Source: an uncultured Lachnospiraceae bacterium (lineage in GTDB: Bacteria > Bacillota > Clostridia > Lachnospirales > Lachnospiraceae). Taken from it: DNA of 64,000 bases. The stretch covers positions 62,001 to 126,000 of the forward strand of contig CANRNJ010000004.1 of assembly GCA_947631955.1 (NCBI GenBank). The letters run 5' to 3'. The notes beneath the pieces were generated by a model, which was not told the DNA's origin, ran no database searches, and saw only the letters and a list, made by a program, of their open reading frames with translations. Positions 47,941-56,779 of this stretch are shown one piece after another (the first letter of the stretch is position 1; every line of letters starts with the position of its first letter). A program made the translations under genes and the position numbers.

Positions 47941-49467
47941 ATGAATGGAGCGTGCAGGGACGGATCGGCAGATAAAGTAAACATTGAAGGCGGCGTGAAG
48001 ATACGTTTGTCGGAACTTTTGTATCTTCTCTTTCTGGGGTTGATGCTTGTCCCGAAAGGACTCGGATTCTACGACGGACAAACTTTTTACAAGATCTTTC
48101 TGGTCGCGGCGTTCTTATGTATAGCGCTGAAAATGTGTATTACGGAATACACATATGTGGAGTGGGGCCTGATCCTTTTTCTTCTGGCCCTGTCGGCTGC
48201 GGTATACAGGGTCAGCGGGGAGAAAGGGCTGCTGGTCTGTATGGTGACGGTGACAGCCATGAAGAATGTTTCCGTCAAAAGAGCGTTCAGAGTCGGGCTT
48301 GTGGTGTGGGCATTGACGATGGGAGGACGTTTCCTGACGTCCCTGATCTTCCTTGGACATGTGGAAACGGCCGTTCAGACCAAAAACCTTACGGGAGCCG
48401 TGCTGCGGTATTTTATGGGATATCCGCATCCCAATTCGCTCCATATATCGTATCTGGCTCTGACGGCGTTTGCGGTCTACTGTGTGAAGGAAACATACGG
48501 CCTCAGGCATCTGCTTGTGCTGATGGCGGGAAACCTTCTGGTATTTTTTTACTCATACAGCTTTACGGGCGCGTTTACCGTGACGGTCTATATCTGCCTG
48601 TCCTATTATGTCTGTAAAAAGAAGCCGGGCAGGGCGGAATATATCGCGGCGGAACTCGTGTTTCCGCTCTGCGTCCTGTTCTCCGTCATACTGCCGCTGA
48701 TACTTACAGGCGGGGCGTTTGAACTGGCGGACCGCGTGTTCAATAACAGGATCCGTTTTGCCAAACATTTTCTCACCGCTGAAAATATGACTTTACTGGG
48801 AAATGATCTTGCCGCCATCACGACCGACATTGTTACGATGGACAATTCCTTTGTATTCGCCTTAGTCGTGTATGGGATCCCTGTATTTGTTCTGATCTGC
48901 GCCGGTTATCTAATGACGATCCATGCGTGCGCAAAGCAGAAGAAAGCGGTCGAACTGGCGATGTTCTGCTGTTTTCTGGCGGCCGGGATCACGGAGCCCT
49001 TTTTGTTCAATACGTCGTTTAAAAATCTGCCGCTGCTGTTTATCGGGGAGCGGCTTTTTGAAGTCACGCGCAGCGTTGGAACAGATCCCAAAGCGGCGGC
49101 TCTGCTGAAAAACCGCGATATCGAAATCACCCTGCCGACAGAGCGATACCATCGGATCACGGAGAGCGTGCGCCGGTTCTGGAGTATGCACCGGGGCGTG
49201 ATCTGTGCGGTAAGCGCGGCGGCGGCCCTGCTTTCCGGCGCAGGCGCGGGGATTTTCTGTCAGTACCGCCCGGAGGTCCTTGAACTTGGGCGGGACAATC
49301 TGTTGGTGTATGAGCGTATCAGAATGGCCGTCACGGCGGCAGTTCTGGCATTTCCGGCGGCGGCCTTTATTTCAGGGTGGATCCTGAAAATAGCTGACGC
49401 GGGGAAAAATTCCGGCGGGCAGAAGGAAGCCGGAGAAAAACAGGATCATGGCGGGAGGATCGAATGA
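47941..49467 (+). CDS. O-antigen polymerase-like (Wzy) membrane protein with C-terminal extension
   Basis: About 10 TM segments; GYPHPNSLHISYLAL analogous to the preceding gene; extra C-terminal two-TM hairpin. Confidence 0.6.
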   Translation: MNGACRDGSADKVNIEGGVKIRLSELLYLLFLGLMLVPKGLGFYDGQTFYKIFLVAAFLCIALKMCITEYTYVEWGLILFLLALSAAVYRVSGEKGLLVCMVTVTAMKNVSVKRAFRVGLVVWALTMGGRFLTSLIFLGHVETAVQTKNLTGAVLRYFMGYPHPNSLHISYLALTAFAVYCVKETYGLRHLLVLMAGNLLVFFYSYSFTGAFTVTVYICLSYYVCKKKPGRAEYIAAELVFPLCVLFSVILPLILTGGAFELADRVFNNRIRFAKHFLTAENMTLLGNDLAAITTDIVTMDNSFVFALVVYGIPVFVLICAGYLMTIHACAKQKKAVELAMFCCFLAAGITEPFLFNTSFKNLPLLFIGERLFEVTRSVGTDPKAAALLKNRDIEITLPTERYHRITESVRRFWSMHRGVICAVSAAAALLSGAGAGIFCQYRPEVLELGRDNLLVYERIRMAVTAAVLAFPAAAFISGWILKIADAGKNSGGQKEAGEKQDHGGRIE

Positions 49468-50561
49468 TGAATATCATGCAGAATCGTATGGACCGGGTCT
49501 TTTTTCGATATCAGGAGGAGTTTGAAAAGAAGGCGTTGGACGTGCTCCGGTCGGGATGGTATGTATTGGGCAGAGAAGTCCGTGCCTTCGAGGAGGAATT
49601 TGCCGGTTATACGGGCGGAAAATACTGCGTCGGCCTGGCAAGCGGTCTGGACGCTCTGTGGATCGCTTTCCGGCTGTTGGGAATCGGAAAGGGCGATGAA
49701 GTGATCGTTCAGGGCAATACTTATATTGCAAGCGTAATGGGGATCACCATGAACGGCGCAACTCCCGTGTTCGTGGAACCGGACCGGTACTTCGGGATCG
49801 ATGCGGACAAGATAGAGGATAAGATAACGGATAAGACCAAGGCGGTCTTGGTCGTTCACTTATATGGGATCGCCACTCCGATGGACAAGATCGCGGCTCT
49901 GTGCCGGAAATATAAATTGAAACTGGTGGAAGACTGTGCGCAGTCACATGGGGCCTGTTATAACGGGCAGATGACGGGAACCTTCGGCGACGTGGGATGC
50001 TTTTCCTTCTATCCGTCCAAAAATCTGGGCGGTTTCGGCGACGGAGGAGCCGTGGTCGTCGGGGACGAGCAGTTGGCGTCGGAATTCCGGGTGTTCCGCA
50101 ATTACGGAAGCGAAAAAAGATATTACAATAAAGTTGTAGGGGCCAATTCCCGTCTGGACGAACTTCAGGCAGGACTGCTGCGTGTAAGGCTCAGGCATCT
50201 GGATGAACTGACCGCGGAAAGGATCAGGATAGCGCAGCGCTATTCATCCGGGATCAGGAATCCGAAGATCCGGCTTCCACAGACGCCGGATCATACCAAA
50301 TGTGTCTGGCATCAATATGTGATAAGATGCGAGGAAAGGGAGCGGCTGACCGCATATCTGGACGAGAAAGAGATCGGCACGATCATCCACTATCCGATAC
50401 CGCCTCACCTGTCGGAAGCATACCGGTATCTCGGCCATCCGGAGGGCTTTCTGCCTGTCACGGAGCATTTGGCCCGGACGGTGTTGTCTATTCCCATTTA
50501 TAACGGGATGACAGATGAGGAGCAGGACTATGTGATCGACGCTTTGAATGAGTTTCAGTAG
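49464..50561 (+). CDS. DegT/DnrJ-family sugar aminotransferase (FdtB/QdtB-like)
   Basis: FEEEFAGYTGGKYCVGLASGLDALWIAFRLLGIGKGDEVIVQGNTYIAS; EDCAQSHGACYNGQMTGTFGDVGCFSFYPSKNLGGFGDGGAV. Confidence 0.93.
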   Translation: MMNIMQNRMDRVFFRYQEEFEKKALDVLRSGWYVLGREVRAFEEEFAGYTGGKYCVGLASGLDALWIAFRLLGIGKGDEVIVQGNTYIASVMGITMNGATPVFVEPDRYFGIDADKIEDKITDKTKAVLVVHLYGIATPMDKIAALCRKYKLKLVEDCAQSHGACYNGQMTGTFGDVGCFSFYPSKNLGGFGDGGAVVVGDEQLASEFRVFRNYGSEKRYYNKVVGANSRLDELQAGLLRVRLRHLDELTAERIRIAQRYSSGIRNPKIRLPQTPDHTKCVWHQYVIRCEERERLTAYLDEKEIGTIIHYPIPPHLSEAYRYLGHPEGFLPVTEHLARTVLSIPIYNGMTDEEQDYVIDALNEFQ

Positions 50562-50570
50562 GGGGTTGGG

Positions 50571-50984
50571 ATGGATTTAAAAGAAAGATGTCCTATCGTA
50601 TATTTTGGTGATCATGGAGATGAAAGAGGAAAACTGGTAGTGATCGAAGGCAGTCAGGATATTCCGTTTGAGATCAAGCGGGTTTTCTATATTTATGACT
50701 CCGACGATACTGTTGTCCGGGGACAGCATGCAAACCGGGAATCGGAATTTGTGCTGATCAACGTAGCGGGCAGGAGCAAGGTGCGGATCACAGACGGCAC
50801 CGAAGAGATCATAGTGGAATTGGACCGGCCTATGATGGGGGTGTATATTCCCAGGATGATATGGAAAGACATGTATGATTTTTCTGCGGATTCCATTCTT
50901 TTGGTACTGGCCAGTACGCATTATGACGGAGCGGAATACATCCGTGATTACGAAGAATATTTGAAAGAGATTAGAGGACAATGA
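50571..50984 (+). CDS. FdtA/QdtA-family sugar 3,4-ketoisomerase (cupin)
   Basis: DERGKLVVIEGSQDIPFEIKRVFYIYDSDDTVVRGQHANRESEFVLINVAGRSKVRI, adjacent to FdtB-like gene. Confidence 0.9.
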   Translation: MDLKERCPIVYFGDHGDERGKLVVIEGSQDIPFEIKRVFYIYDSDDTVVRGQHANRESEFVLINVAGRSKVRITDGTEEIIVELDRPMMGVYIPRMIWKDMYDFSADSILLVLASTHYDGAEYIRDYEEYLKEIRGQ

Positions 50985-51985
50985 TCACTTTTTGCACATT
51001 ATTCGACAGCTTCTATCTGGATAAAGGTCTGGCATTATACAGATCGCTGGAAAATTGCAGCAAAGATTTTAAACTGTATATCTTCTGCTTTGACGACGTT
51101 TCCTATCGGGTGCTTCAGGATCTTAAGCTGCAGCATGTCGTGGCGGTCCATCATACGGAAATAGAAGACGAGGAGCTGCTGCGTCTGAAAGCGGAGCGTT
51201 CCAAGGCGGAATACTGTTGGACATGCACGCCGGTCATTATTGAGCATGTGCTTGAAAAGTACGGGGAAGCGTGCTGTACTTATATTGACGCGGATCTGTA
51301 TTTCTTCAGCGATCCGCAGATCCTGTTTGATGAGATCGAAGCAAGCGGCGCCAACATCATCATAACGGAACACCGTTTTAAAGACAGCGTGAACGGCAGA
51401 AGGCTCTGCAGGAGAAGCGGAAAATACTGCGTTGAGTTCAATTATTTCGACCGGTCGGAAAATGCGTCAAAGGCGCTTGCGTGGTGGAAAGGCAAGTGTT
51501 TCGAGTGGTGTTATCACCTGTATGAACCGGACCGCATGGGCGACCAGAAATATCTGGAGAAATTCCCGCAGCTGTTTCGGGGAGTGCATGAGCTTAAAAA
51601 CCTTGGCGGCGGCGTGGCGCCGTGGAATCTGGGACAGTATCGTCTGGTGAAGGTAAAGGAAGGCGTTCCCATACTGGCCGAGAAGAAGACGGGAAATGAG
51701 TTCCCGGTGGTATTTTATCATTTCCAGAATATTCGCTATATCAGTGAGAATACGGTCAACGTCAGTTCGGGCAGCCATTCGCGGAGAACGAAAGACGCGC
51801 TTTATGCGCCATACCTTGCGCAGATCGAACAAAGCCGCCGGGAACTGAAAAAGTACGGAGTCGTATTCGGCGTCAAAAAGATCTATTCCAGCAACAGGCT
51901 GATCGCCTTTCTGCAAGGCGGAATACTGCGTTTTAAAGTAAAGAGCCTTTCCGATATCTATCGGCTCAAACGGTTCAGGAAGTAG
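50981..51985 (+). CDS. GT8-like nucleotide-diphospho-sugar transferase
   Basis: ITFCTLFDSFYLDKGLALYRSLENC; CCTYIDADLYFFSDPQILFDE (DxD). Confidence 0.75.
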   Translation: MITFCTLFDSFYLDKGLALYRSLENCSKDFKLYIFCFDDVSYRVLQDLKLQHVVAVHHTEIEDEELLRLKAERSKAEYCWTCTPVIIEHVLEKYGEACCTYIDADLYFFSDPQILFDEIEASGANIIITEHRFKDSVNGRRLCRRSGKYCVEFNYFDRSENASKALAWWKGKCFEWCYHLYEPDRMGDQKYLEKFPQLFRGVHELKNLGGGVAPWNLGQYRLVKVKEGVPILAEKKTGNEFPVVFYHFQNIRYISENTVNVSSGSHSRRTKDALYAPYLAQIEQSRRELKKYGVVFGVKKIYSSNRLIAFLQGGILRFKVKSLSDIYRLKRFRK

Positions 51986-51995
51986 CGGAGAGAAG

Positions 51996-53165
51996 ATGAA
52001 GATCGTACACATTTGCTTGGTAGAGGGCTATACGGAAGGTTTGAATTATCAGGAAAACCTTATCATTAAGTATCAGGCGGAAGAAGGCCATGAGGTCAGC
52101 CTGATCACGACCGACCATTGTTTCAACGAAGGGGAGTGGGGGCTGTGCAGGACCGAGAGCGATTACATGAACCCGCAGGGGGTCCATATCATCCGGCTGC
52201 CTTTTGCATTTCCGGTGCCGTATGCGGTAAACCGGAAACTGGGTGTGTTTCGGCATCTGCCGGAGGTCTTGGAGAAGATCGGACCGGAAACTATTTTCGT
52301 GCATAATATCCAGTTTCAGGATATCCGCCGGATCGCCGCCTATAAGAAAAAACATCCGGAAGTCAGGATATACGTCGATAATCACAGTGATTTTTCCAAC
52401 AGCGCGAGAAACTGGCTGTCGCGCAATACGCTGTACCGCTTTTGGTGGAAACCCTGCGCGAAGGCGGTAGAGCCCTATACGGAGAAATTCTGGGGAGTCA
52501 TGCCCGCCCGCATAGATTTCCTTATCAATATTTTCGGGGTCGCCCCGGACAAGACGGACCTGCTGGTCATGGGAGCGGACGACGAGAGCGTGGCGGCGGC
52601 GGAAAGACCGGAAGTGCGGCGCAGGGTCCGGGAACGCTGCGGCATAGCGCAGGACGATTTCCTGATCGTTACGGGCGGTAAGATCGACGCCTTCAAGACC
52701 CAGACGCTGCTGCTGATGGAAGCGGTAAAACGGATGGCAAGAGATAACGTGAAGCTGCTCGTGTTTGGCTCTGTGGAAGAGGATCTGAAGGAACGCTTTT
52801 CTGCTCTGTGCGACGAAAAGACGATCAAGTATGTCGGATGGGCAAAGAGCGATCAGGCTTACGAGTATTTTGCCAGTGCGGATCTGGTCGTTTTTCCGGG
52901 ACGACATTCCGTGTACTGGGAACAGGTGACTGCGCAGGGGATCCCGATGGTATGCAAATACTGGGACGGCACCACCCATATTGATATCGGAGGCAATGTG
53001 GAGTTTTTGACGGAAGACTCGACGGACGAGATCGTCGAAAAACTCACAGAGATCCTTGATGAACCGGGAAAATATGAGCGTATGAAGCAGGCGGCTCGAA
53101 ATGACAGGCGCCATGAATTCTCTTATAGGCTGATAGCGCGTAAATCGGTAGGTTTGTTGAAATGA
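51996..53165 (+). CDS. Glycosyltransferase family 4-like
   Basis: IVHICLVEGYTEGLNYQENLIIKYQAEEGHEVSLIT; LIVTGGKIDAFKTQTLLLMEAV; C-terminal nucleotide-binding region. Confidence 0.85.
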   Translation: MKIVHICLVEGYTEGLNYQENLIIKYQAEEGHEVSLITTDHCFNEGEWGLCRTESDYMNPQGVHIIRLPFAFPVPYAVNRKLGVFRHLPEVLEKIGPETIFVHNIQFQDIRRIAAYKKKHPEVRIYVDNHSDFSNSARNWLSRNTLYRFWWKPCAKAVEPYTEKFWGVMPARIDFLINIFGVAPDKTDLLVMGADDESVAAAERPEVRRRVRERCGIAQDDFLIVTGGKIDAFKTQTLLLMEAVKRMARDNVKLLVFGSVEEDLKERFSALCDEKTIKYVGWAKSDQAYEYFASADLVVFPGRHSVYWEQVTAQGIPMVCKYWDGTTHIDIGGNVEFLTEDSTDEIVEKLTEILDEPGKYERMKQAARNDRRHEFSYRLIARKSVGLLK

Positions 53166-54079
53166 TCAGATGTCTGTACGAGGCGGTTAGAAAAATGAAG
53201 AAGAAGAACAGGCCGTACTGGCGCTTGGTCTATAAGATCAACAAGGGTCTGGTGAATCTGCTGTACCCGTTGGATCACAAGAAGATGCGCGGCGTGGATC
53301 CGGACAGCCCGGTCATTGTGTCCCTGACCACATACCCGGCGCGGATCGGGCAGGTCCGGCTTGCGGTATCCTCTCTGCTGCGGCAGACCATGAAACCCCG
53401 AAAAGTCATTTTATGGCTTGCGGAGGAACAGTTCACACAGGGCGGGATACCTGAAAGCCTCCGAAAACTGGAGAGTCAGGGACTGGAGATCCGGTTCTGT
53501 GAAGATCTCAAGCCCCATAAGAAGTATTATTATGCGGTTCAGGAATATCCTGACTGCTGGATCGTTACGGCCGACGACGATATTTTTTATCCGGAGGATC
53601 ATATTGAACGCTTGTGGAGAGCGCATGACAAATATCAGGATGCGGTCGTGTGCCGCTGGAGTCATCGGATCGGATTTGACGCAAAGGGCGGATTTGTCCC
53701 GTACAACGACTGGTCGGATAACGGGGAGGAACCTCCGGCCTATGCCACGCTGGCGGTAGGGTGCAACGGTATCCTGTATCCGCCCGGAAGCCTTCCAAAA
53801 GAAACGTTCGATCCGGCGGTGATTGCAGAAACGGCCTTGTATACCGACGATCTGTGGCTGAAGTGCATGGAGATCCGCAACGGACGCAGGGCTGTGAACT
53901 GCGACGAGATCCCGCTGATCTATTTCAATATACTTTCTACAAGAAAAAGCGGATTGTGGAAAGACAATATCGGCGAGAGCGCAGAGAACGACAAGGTCTG
54001 GGGCAGACTGATGGAACGGTATCCGGATGTCTGGGAACGATTGAAAGAGGAATATGAGCATGATCGGAATAGGGTATAA
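53162..54079 (+). CDS. GT-A-fold glycosyltransferase (GT2-like)
   Basis: VIVSLTTYPARIGQVRLAVSSLLRQTMKPRKVILWLAEEQF; WIVTADDDIFYPEDHIERL. Confidence 0.8.
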   Translation: MIRCLYEAVRKMKKKNRPYWRLVYKINKGLVNLLYPLDHKKMRGVDPDSPVIVSLTTYPARIGQVRLAVSSLLRQTMKPRKVILWLAEEQFTQGGIPESLRKLESQGLEIRFCEDLKPHKKYYYAVQEYPDCWIVTADDDIFYPEDHIERLWRAHDKYQDAVVCRWSHRIGFDAKGGFVPYNDWSDNGEEPPAYATLAVGCNGILYPPGSLPKETFDPAVIAETALYTDDLWLKCMEIRNGRRAVNCDEIPLIYFNILSTRKSGLWKDNIGESAENDKVWGRLMERYPDVWERLKEEYEHDRNRV

Positions 54080-54614
54080 AATATTTCTGCGATTGACGCA
54101 TGTTAAATATGGAGTCCAACTGTCCCTGAAGGGAGTCCCGCTGATCTATAATCACAGGGGGGCATCGATCAGACTTGGGGACCGCTGCGTGATCAAGAGT
54201 TCTTTCCTGTCCAATCTGGTGGGGCTTTATTCGAGAACGATCATCCTGACGAGGATCCCAGGCGCAGAGATCGAGATAGGGGACCGCGTGGGCATATCGG
54301 GGGCAACGATATATGCAAGGACCAAGATCACGATCGGCGACGATACGAATATCGGAGGCAATGTAAAAATACTGGATAACGATTTCCATCCGATAGATCC
54401 TCAGGCAAGGCTTGCAGACGACAAGGAGCGGATCGGCGCGGCGCCCATAGAGATTGGAAAAAATTGCTTTATAGGGTGCAATGTGCTAATATTGAAAGGA
54501 AGCAGGATCGGCGATAACTGTGTGGTCGGAGCCGGATCGGTGGTCAGCGGCAGATTTGAGGACAACTGCGTCATTGCAGGCAATCCGGCCAAGGTGATCA
54601 AAAAAATAGTGTGA
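54054..54614 (+). CDS. Hexapeptide-repeat (left-handed beta-helix) acyltransferase
   Basis: IEIGDRVGISGATIYARTKITIGDDTNIGGNVKILDNDFHPID...GKNCFIGCNVLILKGSRIGDNCVVGAGSVV. Confidence 0.92.
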   Translation: MSMIGIGYKIFLRLTHVKYGVQLSLKGVPLIYNHRGASIRLGDRCVIKSSFLSNLVGLYSRTIILTRIPGAEIEIGDRVGISGATIYARTKITIGDDTNIGGNVKILDNDFHPIDPQARLADDKERIGAAPIEIGKNCFIGCNVLILKGSRIGDNCVVGAGSVVSGRFEDNCVIAGNPAKVIKKIV

Positions 54615-54624
54615 GCAGGATGTT

Positions 54625-56628
54625 ATGAAAAAACCCTTTACCAATCGTATACTCGGTGTCAATATAGCGGTCACCAATATTCAGGATACGGTCGATCTGA
54701 TCGTGTCGCAGATAGAGGAACTTAGGGGCGAGTTCATTTGTTTGTCCAATGTGCATACTACGGTCATTGCCGAAGCCGATGAAGAATACCGCAGGATTCA
54801 GAATTCGGCTTTTTTGGCGTTGCCTGACGGAAGCCCGCTGGCTCTGGTGCAGCGCCTGAGAGGATACAAAGGGGCTGAGCAGGTGGCGGGCCCGGATCTG
54901 ATGCCGGCGCTGTGGAAAGCCACGGAAAATACGGATATATCGCACTTTTTTTACGGAAGTACACAGGAGACCATCGACGCTCTGTCCGCAAAATTAAAAG
55001 AAAGATATCCCGGTGTAAAGATCGCCGGAATGATATCTCCGCCGTTTCGGCCTTTGACCGAAGAAGAGAATGAGGAAGTGGTCAGACGTATCAACGATTC
55101 GGGCGCATCGGTCGTCTGGGTCGGCCTCGGCGCTCCCAAACAGGAAAGATGGATGTATGAGCAGAAGGGCAGGATCCATGCGCTTATGCTCGGTGTCGGG
55201 GCGGGGTTTGATTTTCATGCAGGAACGGTAAAGAGAGCTCCGAGCTGGATGCGCAGGCATTATCTGGAGTGGCTGTACCGCCTGACGCAGGATCCGAAAA
55301 GGCTGTGGAAACGCTATATAAAAACCAACGGAAAATTTATCCTTTTATCCATAAAAGATGCTTTTGTATGGAAAAAATATACAGACGGCGACAAGAAGAA
55401 TCTGTTGATCTATGCGCACTATTATTATCCCGACGTGGCGTCCACCGGGCAGATACTGACGGAACTGGCGGAGGGACTCAACGATACTTTCCACACCACC
55501 GTGATCTGTACGGTGCCGTCGTATACCGGCAGGATATCGCAGTACTACAGAAAGCATAAGTATTATTTTGAAAACATTAACGGCGTGGATGTGCTCAGGA
55601 TACGGGTGCCGGAATTTCGCAAGAGCTTCGCGCTCAGCCGGATCTTTAACATTGTTTCCTACTTTGCATCCGCGATAGCGGCCACGTTTCGGGTCGAGCG
55701 GCAGGACTATGTCCTTACGATCTCGCAGCCGCCTGTTCTGGGCGGTATCCTCGGCGTGATCGGCAAGCGTGCCAAAAAGGCAAAACTGATCTACAACATT
55801 CAGGATTTCAATCCGGAGCAGATTCAGGCGGTGGGATTTACACAGAACCGGTCTGTTCTCCGGCTGATGATGGCGTTGGATAAATACAGCTGCCGACAGG
55901 CGGACAAAGTCGTCGTGGTGGGGCGCGATATGATCGAAACGCTCAAAAACCGCTTCGCGATCCTTCCGCCTCACGCTTATATCAATAACTGGATCAATGA
56001 GGAAGATATCGTTCCGCTGCCGCCGGATCATCCTCAGGTAGCTGCGTTTAAGAAACGATACGGCATGGAAGGCAGATTTGTGATCATGTATTCCGGGAAT
56101 ATCGGTTTATATTACGACCTGCCGAATATCGTAAAAGTCATAGAGAGATTCCAAGATCAGAGGGAGGTCCTTTTTGCGTTTATAGGCGAGGGCTCCGTAC
56201 TGGAGGAATTAAAGGAATACCGGCAGAAACATCGGATCTCCAATATCGTTTTTGTACCGTATCAGGATAAGAGCAGTCTGGTCTACAGTCTGAATTCAGG
56301 CGACGTCCATTTCGTGGTAAACGCCGAGGGGATAAAAGGCGTGTCCGTTCCCAGTAAATTGTACGGTGTCATGGCGGCCGGCAAGCCGGTACTGGGGATC
56401 CTTGAGAAAGGTTCCGAAGCCAGACTGATCGTGGAGGAGGCCGGATGCGGCATCAGTGTGGAGCCGGGGGATTACGAGGCGATCGAAGAACTGATCCAAA
56501 GCTTTATCGACATGAAAGATTCGCCGGAACTGGCGAAAATGGGAAGCAGAGGCAGAGCGTATCTGGCCGGTCATCTGACGAAGGATGTTTCCATCAGAAA
56601 ATACCGCGACGAGATCCTGTCCTGTTGA
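54625..56628 (+). CDS. Fusion glycosyltransferase: N-terminal WecG/TagA/CpsF (GT26) plus C-terminal GT4 (WbuB-like)
   Basis: N-term FICLSNVHTTVIAEADEEYRRIQNSAFLALPDGSPLAL, VWVGLGAPKQERWMYEQ, GVGAGFDFHAG; C-term LLIYAHYYYPDVASTGQILTELAEGL ... FVIMYSGNIGLYYDLPNIVKVI in a single ORF. Confidence 0.93.
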   Translation: MKKPFTNRILGVNIAVTNIQDTVDLIVSQIEELRGEFICLSNVHTTVIAEADEEYRRIQNSAFLALPDGSPLALVQRLRGYKGAEQVAGPDLMPALWKATENTDISHFFYGSTQETIDALSAKLKERYPGVKIAGMISPPFRPLTEEENEEVVRRINDSGASVVWVGLGAPKQERWMYEQKGRIHALMLGVGAGFDFHAGTVKRAPSWMRRHYLEWLYRLTQDPKRLWKRYIKTNGKFILLSIKDAFVWKKYTDGDKKNLLIYAHYYYPDVASTGQILTELAEGLNDTFHTTVICTVPSYTGRISQYYRKHKYYFENINGVDVLRIRVPEFRKSFALSRIFNIVSYFASAIAATFRVERQDYVLTISQPPVLGGILGVIGKRAKKAKLIYNIQDFNPEQIQAVGFTQNRSVLRLMMALDKYSCRQADKVVVVGRDMIETLKNRFAILPPHAYINNWINEEDIVPLPPDHPQVAAFKKRYGMEGRFVIMYSGNIGLYYDLPNIVKVIERFQDQREVLFAFIGEGSVLEELKEYRQKHRISNIVFVPYQDKSSLVYSLNSGDVHFVVNAEGIKGVSVPSKLYGVMAAGKPVLGILEKGSEARLIVEEAGCGISVEPGDYEAIEELIQSFIDMKDSPELAKMGSRGRAYLAGHLTKDVSIRKYRDEILSC

Positions 56629-56640
56629 TGATGTGAGGTG

Positions 56641-56743
56641 TTAGTGTGAAAAATCACACTGATGTGCTGATTGTTTCACACGGGAATTTGTGCAGAGTGC
56701 CACAAATTCCCCTGATGGCAGACGCGAATTTGAGATTCGCGTC
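56641..56743. repeat. Three consecutive inverted repeats (hairpins): AGTGTGA-AAAA-TCACACT; GGGAATTTGTG-N8-CACAAATTCCC; GACGCGAAT-TTGAG-ATTCGCGTC
   Basis: Read directly: arms 56643-56649/56654-56660, 56682-56692/56701-56711, 56721-56729/56735-56743. Confidence 0.8.
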
Positions 56744-56779
56744 GCCCCGTCGCGAGAACGCTCCGGAATGGAGGTTTGT

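Noticed and set aside
56690-56779. N-terminal extension of the polymerase-like ORF (MQSATNSPDGRREFEIRVAPSRERSGMEVC...)
   Set aside because: It is translated from the hairpin element. A GGAGG followed by ATG at 56780 gives a normal hydrophobic N-terminus.
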